A stretch of 33,618 nt of DNA, taken from positions 1 to 33,618 of the forward strand of contig JAHJSY010000004.1 of NCBI GenBank assembly GCA_018830125.1, written 5' to 3'. Source of the stretch: Patescibacteria group bacterium (GTDB lineage: Bacteria > Patescibacteriota > Minisyncoccia > Minisyncoccales > GWA2-38-27). Below are positions 1-7,231 of this stretch, in pieces (within the stretch, counting starts at the first letter, position 1; every line of letters starts with the position of its first letter). Position numbers and translations under genes: made by a program. The notes beneath the pieces are model-generated. The model was not told where the DNA came from. It was given only the letters and a program-made list of their open reading frames with translations, and did not search any database.

Positions 1-1
1 G

Positions 2-535
2 GGAGATATGATAAAAAGAACGATTACTATAATAGAAGGGTGGACATTAGAAGATATCGCCGAATATTTAAAAGTAGAAGAACTAGATCCGAGCTTAGAA
101 GGTTATCTTTTTCCTGATACTTATGAATTATCCTATGATGATGGAATAAATGAAATTATTGAAAAGATATTAGTTAATTTTGATAAAAAAACCAAGGGGA
201 AGTTTGGCAAGAGACCTGATCTCGAGATAATAATTAAGGCCTCTTTATTAGAAAAAGAAGTAAGAAGTTTAGAAGATAAAAAAATGGTGGCAGGAGTTTT
301 AAAAAACAGATTAGAAGCAGGTATGCTCTTACAAGTAGATGCGGCTATGATTACCTACGAAATTAAAGGGCTTCCGTCTAGGCCTATTTGCAATCCTGGT
401 CTTGAAAGTATGGAAGCAGCAATTTATCCAACAGAAAACGATTACTTATATTATATTTCAACTCCCGAAGGAGAAACAATCTTCAGTAAGACATTTAAAG
501 AACACAACGCAGCTGTTAACAAGTACTTAAGATAA
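2..535 (+). CDS. mltG: Endolytic murein transglycosylase MltG, C-terminal part (cut by window edge)
   Basis: MltG/YceG proteins are inner-membrane lytic transglycosylases that cut nascent glycan strands and so set their length. The reading frame is open to the left edge, so the N-terminal membrane anchor lies outside the window and the ATG at position 8 is probably internal. Family motifs appear in order: EGYLFPDTY, the catalytic-glutamate block ASLLEKE, the NRL...GMLLQVD stretch, GLPSRPICNPG, and the C-terminal FSKTFKEHNAAV. The frame ends at a TAA. The next gene, 84 bases on, has its own promoter, so this looks like the end of a transcription unit. Family assignment is secure; the true start cannot be seen. 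Confidence 0.93.
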   Translation, partial: GDMIKRTITIIEGWTLEDIAEYLKVEELDPSLEGYLFPDTYELSYDDGINEIIEKILVNFDKKTKGKFGKRPDLEIIIKASLLEKEVRSLEDKKMVAGVLKNRLEAGMLLQVDAAMITYEIKGLPSRPICNPGLESMEAAIYPTENDYLYYISTPEGETIFSKTFKEHNAAVNKYLR

Positions 536-553
536 TTTATCTTCAGAGAGCTA

Positions 554-592
554 TTGACATGGTTGTTGGGTGTGGTAATATTAAACCACACC
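554..592 (+). promoter_or_regulatory. Promoter with palindromic operator over the -10 box
   Basis: TTGACA (554-559), a 16-base spacer and TAATAT (576-581) make a near-consensus promoter. A perfect 8-bp inverted repeat, GGTGTGGT (569-576) and ACCACACC (585-592) with an 8-base centre, covers the -10 box. This is a typical operator position for an autoregulating XRE repressor, whose gene follows directly. Confidence 0.75.
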
Positions 593-618
593 TTATTAAT
601 TTAAATACATTTAATATT

Positions 619-993
619 ATGTCTAAAAATTTACAAAAATTTGGTAAAAAATTAAAAGATCTACGAATTAAAAAAGAATTAAGTTTAAGAGAGATTTGCC
701 GGCTTACAAAGTATGATCCAAGTAATTGGAGTAAAATAGAAAGGGGGAAGATGTCTCCACCATCAGATGCAAAAACTTTACAGAAATGGGCAGAGGTATT
801 GGGTATTAATAAAAGTTCAGAACTGCAAGAGTTTGTCGATCAAGCTATAGTAGCTCAAGGCATAATTCCTCAAGATATACTGTCAAAAAATGATGCTGTG
901 GATTATTTACCAGCTTTTTTTAGAACTTTGAGAAGTAAGAAATCTACTAAAGAAGAAATAGATAAATTAATTGAATTAATAAGGAAAGCTTAG
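619..993 (+). CDS. XRE-family HTH regulator (ImmR/antitoxin-like)
   Basis: A 124-residue DNA-binding protein. Residues about 5-65 form a Cro/C1-type helix-turn-helix (FGKKLKDLRIKKELSLREI, then DPSNWSKIERGKMSPP). The rest is a helical tail of unknown partner. I chose the ATG at 619 rather than the in-frame ATG at 559, because the promoter and operator (554-592) overlap the longer version. No Shine-Dalgarno is visible. The gene sits 4 bases before an ImmA/IrrE-type metallopeptidase frame. That pairing is known from ICE/phage control modules, where the protease destroys the repressor, and from toxin-antitoxin-like loci. The palindrome on the -10 box suggests autorepression. Partner and inducer are unknown. 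Confidence 0.85.
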   Translation: MSKNLQKFGKKLKDLRIKKELSLREICRLTKYDPSNWSKIERGKMSPPSDAKTLQKWAEVLGINKSSELQEFVDQAIVAQGIIPQDILSKNDAVDYLPAFFRTLRSKKSTKEEIDKLIELIRKA

Positions 994-997
994 AAAG

Positions 998-1593
998 ATG
1001 AACTATAAGGTACCTTTTTTGAACGGTGAATGTATTAAACAAAAAGCTGATTTATTTAGAGAAAAATTTTGGGGTGACATAATTCCAGTTAATATAGAAA
1101 AAATCGTAGACGTTAAATTGAAAATAGATATCATTTTGGTTCCTGATTTACAAAGATTATGTTGTATTGATGCTTTTATCGCTTCAAGCTGGGATCAATA
1201 TGTGTTGATAAAGATAGATATTTGGATGATCGTTATCAGAATCGTCTAAGATTTTCTTTTGCTCACGAAATAGGGCATTTTATTTTGCATAAAAATATTT
1301 ACGAAAATTTTAATATTAAAACCTTTAAAGATTTTTACGATTTTTTAACCAACAATATTTCACAAGATCAATATAGTTATTTTGAAACTCAAGCAAATAA
1401 ATTTGCTAATCATTTACTTGTCCCAAGAGAGGTTTTAAAAGAACAAAGAGAAAAAGAAATTGAAAAGCAAAAAGATATTCCTAAAAATATAAGCAATAAA
1501 ACATTAAATTCTTATTTGGCAATTCCTTTATCGAAGAAATTTGGTGTTTCTGAAAAAGTTATTGAAATTGCGTTAGGCGAATTGGAGGCTTAG
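998..1593 (+). pseudogene. ImmA/IrrE-family metallopeptidase, split by a frameshift
   Basis: Two overlapping frames (998-1249 and 1222-1593) together give one ImmA/IrrE-like zinc protease of about 198 residues. The first frame carries the usual N-terminal region. The second carries the zinc motif HEIGH, preceded by RLRFSFA and followed by the downstream glutamate block FETQANKFANHLLVP. Continuity is restored by a -1 shift around 1198-1212: dropping the extra GT in TATGTGTTG gives a natural YVDKDRY sequence running into LDDRYQNR. No canonical slippery heptamer is evident, so this is either a real inactivating indel or an assembly error. The upstream regulator gene (4-base gap) is its expected partner. 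If intact it would probably cleave or de-activate that repressor. Confidence 0.8.
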
Positions 1594-1651
1594 AATGTTC
1601 TACACCGGGTGACCAACATCTCAGGATGTTTGACACCCGGTGAAAAACATT
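1594..1651. repeat. Nested hairpin repeat, copy A (type 1)
   Basis: A 58-base near-palindrome. The outer arms are AATGTT (1594-1599) and AACATT (1646-1651), the middle arms CACCGGGTG (1603-1611) and CACCCGGTG (1634-1642), and the inner arms AACAT (1615-1619) and ATGTT (1626-1630) around the loop CTCAGG. The arms are separated by matched 3-base internal loops. Reverse-complemented copy C (29103-29160) matches it except for one compensating pair. No T-run follows, so it is not a simple terminator. Confidence 0.9.
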
Positions 1652-1655
1652 TCTT

Positions 1656-1695
1656 TGAAAATATTTCTTCACTTTGTAAAATTTCTTCTACGGGG
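1656..1695. repeat. Half-copy of the element found upstream of mraZ
   Basis: Starting in TTTCTTTGAAAAT and ending in AAATTTCTTCTACGG, this stretch matches parts of the reverse complement of the nested hairpin at 15374-15445. It contains the -35 region of the next gene. Confidence 0.5.
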
Positions 1696-1701
1696 TATAA
1701 T
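1673..1701 (+). promoter_or_regulatory. Promoter, leaderless type
   Basis: TATAAT at 1696-1701 lies 6 bases before the ATG at 1708, with a weak TTTGTA (1673-1678) 17 bases upstream. Transcription would begin almost at the start codon, so a leaderless mRNA is expected. Confidence 0.65.
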
Positions 1702-1707
1702 ATATAA

Positions 1708-2193
1708 ATGGTTGATAGAAGGAAAATATTAACGTGGGTTATTTATGTGTTATCGGCAATTTTATTGGTTGTGGTTGTTTTCTTTTTAACTCTTTGGCTT
1801 TTGAATAAATTTGCTAGTCCAGCTCCGATAATTCTAGGCGGAAAGCCAACTTCTCCTATCGGTGATAGTTTTCCTCCTCCTCCTAATTTTATTAAACTAT
1901 CAGGTCTATATTTTGATGGTCCCCAATTGCTAAAAGATAATAGCGGTATTGATAAGGCAGCAATATTTTTAATCTTGTGCCAAAAAGATACGGACTATGG
2001 TATAATATATATTGGAGAGACAGAGGGGGGTATTAATCTTTCAAGCGATGCTTGTTGGATAGATAGTTGTGGAGGATCCCTTTATGTCGCTAAGTTTTGG
2101 GTATCAACTGAACAGTATAAAACAAAAGACAGACAAGGGTTAAGGAAACTATTAGAAACAGAAAATAATCCTTCTTGCATATTAAGCTTATGA
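1708..2193 (+). CDS. Membrane-anchored hypothetical protein
   Basis: A 161-residue protein with one N-terminal membrane segment (about residues 8-32, rich in Leu/Val/Ile). It has a proline-rich linker (SFPPPPN) and an outward-facing domain of about 100 residues with four or five cysteines, which suggests an oxidising location. The segment AIFLILC...YGIIYIGETEGG, with a late ETENNP, faintly recalls the GIY-YIG fold, but the catalytic arginine is not evident and the export anchor argues against a nuclease. I do not recognise the family. It overlaps the next gene by ATGA, so the two are probably made together as a surface pair. Confidence 0.7.
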   Translation: MVDRRKILTWVIYVLSAILLVVVVFFLTLWLLNKFASPAPIILGGKPTSPIGDSFPPPPNFIKLSGLYFDGPQLLKDNSGIDKAAIFLILCQKDTDYGIIYIGETEGGINLSSDACWIDSCGGSLYVAKFWVSTEQYKTKDRQGLRKLLETENNPSCILSL

Positions 2194-3314
2194 ACCAATC
2201 AATATTTGATAAAATTACAGCGGAGAAAGGTCTATTTTTCACTCTAGTGGCAGCGATCATAATTGTTGCGATTGTTGTTGTCTATTTATTCATTACTTTT
2301 GGATCGCCAAAAATAAAGATTACATCTCCTAGCGGAGGAGATAAATGGGAGATTGGTCAAAAATATGAAATTACTTGGGAAGCAAAGAAAGTTGGCAAGG
2401 TAGGTATTGCTTTATTTCATGAAGCAGAGGTAGAGTGGATTGCTGAAGATGTTCCGGCTGGTTTAGGAAAATATGAATGGGAAGTTTATAAAGGTCATAA
2501 GTATGGGGATGGGTTCTGGGTAGCTGTTTTTGAATATCCTTGGAGAGAAGATGGTGAAGTGGACTATTCCAAGGGATCCTTCACAATTACTTATCCGATA
2601 TCAACTAACTGTGATGTTTTATCTATTGAAAATGAGTGGCCGTATGTGGCAAGCGATTTTCCAAACATTAGAAGGGTTTTTATAACTCAAGAGAAATATA
2701 AAGGAAATTTAGATGGTCTAGAAGGTGCCAATCAAAAATGTCAGGAACAAGCGAATAAAGCAGAACTTGGAGGGAGTTGGATTGCTTTTCTTGGTGGTGA
2801 TGCTGACGAGGATACGGCTGTTGAAAGATTAAAAAAGAGCGAGAGGGGAATAAGTGGTATTTTTGTTCAAGCAGAGCCATCAGCCGAATTAATTCAGGGA
2901 GCGACTTGTCATCGTCTCTTGGGTAAAAACTTTACTGAATTTTTAATGAAGTTTTCAGATCCCTTAGAAATTAATGCTGATAAAATCAGTAAGACCTTTT
3001 TGCAGAATATGAACGGAGTTTGGTTAGGACGTGTTAATGAAGCAAGTAGTAAAAATTGTATTGTTTCAACAACAAGCCAAGTAAATTTAAATGAGAAATA
3101 TAGCTACACTCCTACTTGCCAAAACTGGACAAAAGCAGAGCAGTTTGCTGCTGGATATAGAGATGCTCCATTGTCAGATTTCCCGCTCTGTTATACACCA
3201 TCGGGGTCTTCAGTTAGGGCGGTTTCTTTAGGAGGATTGGGCTCGGGAGTAAGCAGTATCAATACTGGGGGCTATTGCCACAGAGAGCGAAAACTTATTT
3301 GTATTGAGGATTAG
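2190..3314 (+). CDS. Surface protein: membrane anchor, Ig-like domain, DUF1554/endostatin-like domain
   Basis: The start at 2190 was preferred to 2175 because its ATG overlaps the previous stop as ATGA. The 374-residue product has an N-terminal membrane segment (about residues 14-36). Next is a beta-rich module of about 90 residues beginning with IKITSPSGGDKWEIGQ, matching the Kre9/KNH-like Ig-type repeat (ITSP...GxxW..G....I.W). The C-terminal part (about 150-374) resembles the DUF1554 / endostatin-like lectin fold: VFITQEKYKGNLDGLEGANQ at its beginning, then WIAFLGG, VWLGRVNE, cysteines, and RKLICIE at the end. Such domains bind ligands or matrix on other cells in Leptospira proteins and appear in CPR surface proteins. 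The ligand is unknown; attachment is a reasonable inference. Confidence 0.8.
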   Translation: MNQSIFDKITAEKGLFFTLVAAIIIVAIVVVYLFITFGSPKIKITSPSGGDKWEIGQKYEITWEAKKVGKVGIALFHEAEVEWIAEDVPAGLGKYEWEVYKGHKYGDGFWVAVFEYPWREDGEVDYSKGSFTITYPISTNCDVLSIENEWPYVASDFPNIRRVFITQEKYKGNLDGLEGANQKCQEQANKAELGGSWIAFLGGDADEDTAVERLKKSERGISGIFVQAEPSAELIQGATCHRLLGKNFTEFLMKFSDPLEINADKISKTFLQNMNGVWLGRVNEASSKNCIVSTTSQVNLNEKYSYTPTCQNWTKAEQFAAGYRDAPLSDFPLCYTPSGSSVRAVSLGGLGSGVSSINTGGYCHRERKLICIED

Positions 3315-3325
3315 GGTTGACCTGG

Positions 3326-3354
3326 TTGACAAGAAATTAATAATAGATTAAAAT
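3326..3354 (+). promoter_or_regulatory. Promoter of rplJ-rplL
   Basis: TTGACA (3326-3331), 17 bases, TAAAAT (3349-3354). Transcription should begin near 3361, directly before a structured leader. A perfect DnaA-box-like TTATCCACA lies at 3369-3377, just inside the transcript. Confidence 0.8.
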
Positions 3355-3377
3355 AAGAATATAATAAATTATCCACA

Positions 3378-3440
3378 GATAGCAGGCGTATGCGAAAAGC
3401 CCACAACGAAAAGGGCACACGCGAATAAGTCCTGCCGAGG
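3378..3440 (+). ncRNA. L10-type ribosomal protein leader
   Basis: The stretch matches the pattern of the L10 leader RNA, bound by the L10-L12 complex to repress its own operon. GCAGG (3382-3386) pairs with CCTGC (3431-3435), with CCTGCCGAGG being the recognisable right flank. Inside are GCGT (3386-3389) with ACGC (3419-3422), and a GCCC/GGGC hairpin (3399-3402 / 3413-3416). It begins about 20 bases after the promoter and ends about 95 bases before rplJ, as in other bacteria. Confidence 0.82.
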
Positions 3441-3457
3441 AAAGAAGTTTTTTATTT

Positions 3458-3484
3458 GTGGTTTATTAATAAGCCACTTTTTTT
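3458..3484 (+). terminator. Attenuator hairpin in the rplJ leader
   Basis: GTGGTTTA pairs with TAAGCCAC around a TTAA loop (one G-U pair) and is followed by seven T. Its place between the L10-binding leader and rplJ fits transcription attenuation. Confidence 0.72.
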
Positions 3485-3533
3485 ATAAATAATTTGCATC
3501 ATTTGTATTTATTTGTAGATTGGCATTATAACA

Positions 3534-4049
3534 ATGGCATTAACAAAAGAGCAAAAACAAAATATAGTCAAAGATTTGAAGGAAAGCATTGATAAGCAGA
3601 AGTCAATGGTTTTTGTTTCTATTCAGGGGTTAAAAGCGGCTGAGCTTCTTGAATTAAGAAATAAATTAAAAGAATTAAATTGTAAAATATCTGTTGCTAA
3701 GAAGACCTTGATGGATATTGCTTTCAAAGAAAGTAAGATAGAAATTGACACAAGCAAGCTAGAGGGCCAAGTTGCTTTAGTTTTCGGATTTAAAGACGAA
3801 GTTTTACCAGCTAAAACATCTTATGAGTTTTCTAAGAAAAATGAGAACTTGAAGATATTAGGTGGTTTCTTAGAAGATAAATTTAGAGAAGTTAACGAAA
3901 TAGTTACATTAGCTAAAATACCTTCAAGAGAGGAACTTTTAGCAAAGGTCGTTGGAAGCATATCAGCCCCAGTGTATGGTTTGGCGAATGTGCTTCAGGG
4001 AAACATAAGAAATTTTGTTCAAGTTTTAAGTAAAATAAAAAATAATTAA
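3534..4049 (+). CDS. rplJ: 50S ribosomal protein L10
   Basis: L10 anchors the L7/L12 dimers to the large subunit at the stalk base and represses its own operon through the leader RNA. The 171-residue protein has the normal length. It begins [19 protein letters not shown] and has the [19 protein letters not shown] rRNA-binding region and an AKKTLM segment. The C-terminal helix ([16 protein letters not shown]) binds L7/L12. The start ATG has no Shine-Dalgarno. rplL follows after a single base, the standard order. The sequence before the start (3511-3530) repeats, at 19 of 20 bases, the stretch around the dnaB-recR junction. Confidence 0.97.
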   Translation: MALTKEQKQNIVKDLKESIDKQKSMVFVSIQGLKAAELLELRNKLKELNCKISVAKKTLMDIAFKESKIEIDTSKLEGQVALVFGFKDEVLPAKTSYEFSKKNENLKILGGFLEDKFREVNEIVTLAKIPSREELLAKVVGSISAPVYGLANVLQGNIRNFVQVLSKIKNN

Positions 4050-4050
4050 T

Positions 4051-4482
4051 ATGACAGAAGAAATTAAAAAAGAAGAAGAAAATAAAGAAGTAGAAGTTCC
4101 TAAGAAGTTTCAATCTTTAGTTGAAGAAATTGAAAAAATGTCTGTTTTGGACTTAGCTGAATTAGTTAAAATTCTAGAAAAGAAATTTGGCGTTTCAGCT
4201 GCCGCTCCGGTTGCTGTAGCCGGACCTGCTTCCGCTGATGATTCAGCAGACAAAGAGGAAAAAAGTTCTTACAACGTTGAATTAACTGCAGTTGGTGATA
4301 AAAAGATTGAAGTTATTAAAGCGGTAAGAGACATAACAGAGAAAGGATTAAAAGAAGCCAAAGATCTAGTTGACGCTATTGCTGGCGGTCCTCAAATGAT
4401 TAGAGAAAAGGTTAAGAAAGAGGATGCCGAAGAAATGAAAAAGAAATTTGAAACCGCCGGCGCAACCGTAGAATTGAAATAA
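4051..4482 (+). CDS. rplL: 50S ribosomal protein L7/L12
   Basis: The multicopy stalk protein that recruits translation factors. The 143-residue product has the N-terminal dimerisation helices ([19 protein letters not shown]), the Ala/Pro-rich hinge ([11 protein letters not shown]), and the C-terminal factor-binding domain ([23 protein letters not shown], then GATVELK). It is longer than the usual ~120-125 residues because of a charged N-terminal extension ([14 protein letters not shown]) and an acidic hinge. It starts one base after rplJ and ends just before a strong terminator, closing the two-gene operon. Confidence 0.97.
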   Translation: MTEEIKKEEENKEVEVPKKFQSLVEEIEKMSVLDLAELVKILEKKFGVSAAAPVAVAGPASADDSADKEEKSSYNVELTAVGDKKIEVIKAVRDITEKGLKEAKDLVDAIAGGPQMIREKVKKEDAEEMKKKFETAGATVELK

Positions 4483-4500
4483 GAAAACTAGAATAAAACA

Positions 4501-4535
4501 AAAAACTGCCCGAGGTCCGACCTCGGGCAGTTTTT
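4501..4535. terminator. Rho-independent terminator after rplL
   Basis: A 16-bp perfect stem with a CCG loop (4501-4516 / 4520-4535), the G/C-rich core CTGCCCGAGGT flanked by A5 and T5. The A-run makes it usable on both strands. It separates the ribosomal operon from lexA. Confidence 0.95.
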
Positions 4536-4567
4536 GTAAGAAAATAGTTTTCCACAGATGCCAACGC

Positions 4568-4597
4568 TTGACTCCAGAGTGCATGGTCGGGTATAAT
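4568..4597 (+). promoter_or_regulatory. Promoter of lexA and the downstream R-M unit
   Basis: TTGACT (4568-4573), 18 bases, TATAAT (4592-4597), 9 bases before the lexA ATG. A DnaA-box-like TTTTCCACA lies at 4549-4557. I see no clear canonical LexA box of either the CTGT-N8-ACAG or the CGAAC-N4-GTTCG type. Confidence 0.8.
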
Positions 4598-4606
4598 AAA
4601 AATAAT

Positions 4607-5248
4607 ATGCTTGGGAATAAAATAACAAAAAGGCAAAAAGACTTATTGGGTATAATTTATAACTATATTAAGAATATAGGATATCCTCCTACTTTTGAAG
4701 AAATGCGAGAAAGTTTAGGGGTAATATCTAATCAGTCAATTTTAGACCATTTGAAAAAACTAGAAGAGAATGGGATTATCAAGCATGCAAAAGGAATGGC
4801 TCGGAGCTTAGCTATATTGCCTGCTGGATATAAGATTCTTGGAGAGCCACCTCTTGTCGCTTTCTTGGGAGTAACGAGTGCAGGTTCGCCGATTGAATCA
4901 ATAGAGATATCTGGAGAATGGCAACAATTATCAGACGAGGTTAAAAGATTGAAAAATAATATTTTTCTTTTAAGTATTTCTGGAGACTCAATGATAAACG
5001 CGGGTATTGACGATGGGGATGTAGTTTTGGTGAAAGAGGAAAAAGAATTTGTTTCAGGTGATGTCGTTTTAGCTCAGATGGATGAAGGCTCAACAGTAAA
5101 ACGTTTTGTTTCAGATGATAAGCCTCCGTATGTATATCTTAAACCAGAAAACCCCAATTATAAAAATATTCTTTTCTCAGATGATGTAAGATTAACAGGT
5201 AAGGTAATTTCGGTTTTAAAAAATGGTTATTGGAAACCAATTAAATAA
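4607..5248 (+). CDS. lexA: LexA-type SOS repressor
   Basis: LexA represses DNA-damage genes until RecA filaments trigger self-cleavage. Residues about 5-65 form the winged HTH (ITKRQKDLLGIIYNYI, GYPPTFEEMRESLG). The cleavage bond is Ala92-Gly93 in VTSAGSP. The catalytic dyad is Ser128 (SGDSM) and Lys165 (STVKRF), so the protein looks fully competent. The start is set at 4607: the in-frame TTG at 4568 is the -35 box of the promoter. Length is 213 residues, normal for LexA. Only 10 bases separate it from the nuclease-methyltransferase gene, with no promoter or terminator between. Autorepression would therefore also control the restriction system. Its binding site is not recognised. Confidence 0.95.
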   Translation: MLGNKITKRQKDLLGIIYNYIKNIGYPPTFEEMRESLGVISNQSILDHLKKLEENGIIKHAKGMARSLAILPAGYKILGEPPLVAFLGVTSAGSPIESIEISGEWQQLSDEVKRLKNNIFLLSISGDSMINAGIDDGDVVLVKEEKEFVSGDVVLAQMDEGSTVKRFVSDDKPPYVYLKPENPNYKNILFSDDVRLTGKVISVLKNGYWKPIK

Positions 5249-5258
5249 AATTAAAATT

Positions 5259-7220
5259 ATGCCAACTAAAAAACAAAATAAAACTATTGAAGTATTAGAA
5301 AAGATTTTTCGTGACACGTCGTTGCTTTATGGTTTAAAAGAATTTGATGGAATTGATTTTCAAAAGGCTTTGAACATAACAGAGGAGTCAAAAGGAAGAT
5401 TTTACATTAAGGATATAAAATCAGGAAAACCGAAGTTTATTTTTGACGAGTCAGATCAAAAATCAAGACCAGAAGAGATTGTTCGTCAATTATGGTTGTA
5501 TAAGCTTAATAATTTTTACAAGTATCCTCTTGACTATATTGATACAGAAAAAAGCATTCATTTTGGTAGAGAGATTCACGCAAAAGCAGCGGATATTATT
5601 ATCTATAAAAAAGATAAGATAACTCCATATGTTATTATTGAAGTTAAAAGTCCCACAGAGAGAAAAGGAATAGAGCAACTTAAAAGTTATTTGAGTGCTG
5701 AGGGGGCGGAGATTGGACTTTGGTCTAATGGAGTAAAGAGAATTATTCTTTATCGTCCATATCCTAAAGAGTTTGATGACACTTTGCCTGATTTGCCATT
5801 TTTTGAACAAACAATAGATGATTTATTAGATGCTAAAAAAACATTGTTTGAATATACAACAACTAAAGTTGACTTAAAAGAGATTATAAAATCAATGGAG
5901 GAATTAGTATTGGCTAATGCAGGAGTGGATGTTTTTACAGAAGTTTTCAAGTTAATTTACGCTAAACTTTATGATGAGAAAGAAGCAAGAATAAACCGTT
6001 CTGATAAAGAAATTTATTTCAGAAAATATAAAGATACCTCTAAAACATATACTACTATCAATGAGCTTTTCAAAGAAGCAATGAAAAGGTGGCCAGGCAT
6101 ATTTAATGAAAACGAAGGCATAAAGCTATCTGCTGAACATTTATCCGTAATTGTTGGTGAATTGGAAAAAGCGAGGCTTTTTGGTTCGGATCTTTCTATC
6201 ATCGATGAAGCTTTTGAATATTTGATCCCCGAAGTTGCTAAAGGAAAAAAAGGACAATATTTTACTCCTCGGCATGTCATTTCAATGGCGGTAAAAATGC
6301 TAAATCCTAAACAAAACGAATATGTAATTGATCCCGCTGCTGGCTCGGGAGGATTCTTAATAAATGCAATGTATTGGATTAGAGATAATTATTTGAATAA
6401 TTCAGATGAATCAATGAGTGATTATGCTAAAGAGCATATTTGGGGACTTGATTTTGCTGAAGAAATATCTAAGGTTTCTCGGGCCTTGATGCTTATAGCA
6501 GGAGACGGAAGATCTCATATGTTTAAATTAAACTCTCTTGATCCTCGCGAGTGGAAAGGAGAAGATCAAGAATTATTAGAAGCAAGAAGCCAACTTCAAA
6601 AACGTTTATTGTTATTAGATAAACCAAATGATAATAATGATAATCGCGAAACTTTTCATTATTTTGATTTTGATGTTTTGCTCACAAATCCTCCTTTCGC
6701 TGGTGAAATTAAAGACAACGGGATTTTAAGACAATATTTCTTTGGAAGAAAGAAGGGCAAATTAGTAAATAATATTGAAAGACATATTCTTTTTATAGAA
6801 AGAGCGATTGATATGGTTAGACCTGGCGGGCGATTAGCTCTTGTTCTACCGCAAGGAGTTTTCAATAATACAAATATGGAATATGTAAGAGAGTATCTTT
6901 TTGACAAAGCCCGTATTTTAGCCGTAGTTGGTCTTCACAATAACACTTTTAAACCTCACACGGGAACAAAAACATCTGTTTTATTTCTTCAGAAATGGGG
7001 AAACGAGGCAGGAGACTCATTAAAGAATTATCCTATTTTTATGGCAACCTCTAAGAATTCGGGAAAAGATAATTCTGGAAACTATATTTACAAAAAAGAC
7101 GATAATGGAAATTATGTCCATGACGGAAAAGGCCGAAAAACTTTAGATCACGACCTGGATCAAATCGCTGAAGAGTTTATAAAATTCGCCAAAACCCAAA
7201 AATTTAATTTTTGGAAATAA
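5259..7220 (+). CDS. Restriction nuclease-N6-adenine methyltransferase fusion (BcgI A-like RM subunit)
   Basis: A 653-residue bifunctional protein. The N-terminal ~200 residues are an HsdR_N-like PD-(D/E)XK nuclease: Asp112 in the AAD segment and Glu128-Val-Lys130 in VIIEVKSP, then a QLKSYL helix. The C-terminal two thirds are an HsdM-type gamma methyltransferase: GQYFTPRHV, SAM motif I DPAAGSGGF (from Asp358), catalytic NPPF (477-480) and a late GTKTSVLFL strand. No helicase motor gene follows; instead a separate S subunit lies two genes on. That architecture is that of two-subunit type IIB enzymes such as BcgI, which cut both sides of a bipartite site, rather than classical type I. Start 5259 was chosen over 5223, which overlaps lexA. 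The target site is unknown. Confidence 0.88.
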   Translation: MPTKKQNKTIEVLEKIFRDTSLLYGLKEFDGIDFQKALNITEESKGRFYIKDIKSGKPKFIFDESDQKSRPEEIVRQLWLYKLNNFYKYPLDYIDTEKSIHFGREIHAKAADIIIYKKDKITPYVIIEVKSPTERKGIEQLKSYLSAEGAEIGLWSNGVKRIILYRPYPKEFDDTLPDLPFFEQTIDDLLDAKKTLFEYTTTKVDLKEIIKSMEELVLANAGVDVFTEVFKLIYAKLYDEKEARINRSDKEIYFRKYKDTSKTYTTINELFKEAMKRWPGIFNENEGIKLSAEHLSVIVGELEKARLFGSDLSIIDEAFEYLIPEVAKGKKGQYFTPRHVISMAVKMLNPKQNEYVIDPAAGSGGFLINAMYWIRDNYLNNSDESMSDYAKEHIWGLDFAEEISKVSRALMLIAGDGRSHMFKLNSLDPREWKGEDQELLEARSQLQKRLLLLDKPNDNNDNRETFHYFDFDVLLTNPPFAGEIKDNGILRQYFFGRKKGKLVNNIERHILFIERAIDMVRPGGRLALVLPQGVFNNTNMEYVREYLFDKARILAVVGLHNNTFKPHTGTKTSVLFLQKWGNEAGDSLKNYPIFMATSKNSGKDNSGNYIYKKDDNGNYVHDGKGRKTLDHDLDQIAEEFIKFAKTQKFNFWK

Positions 7221-7231
7221 AATTTATTTTA

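Noticed and set aside
559-618. N-terminal extension of the XRE regulator from ATG 559
   Set aside because: It covers the -10 box and operator, so it would not be transcribed from that promoter.
1222-1249. Programmed -1 frameshifting in the ImmA-like gene
   Set aside because: No X-XXY-YYZ slippery heptamer or strong downstream structure is visible; an indel is simpler.
1708-2193. GIY-YIG nuclease
   Set aside because: Only a loose IYIGETEGG resemblance; the catalytic arginine and an appropriate cytoplasmic location are lacking.
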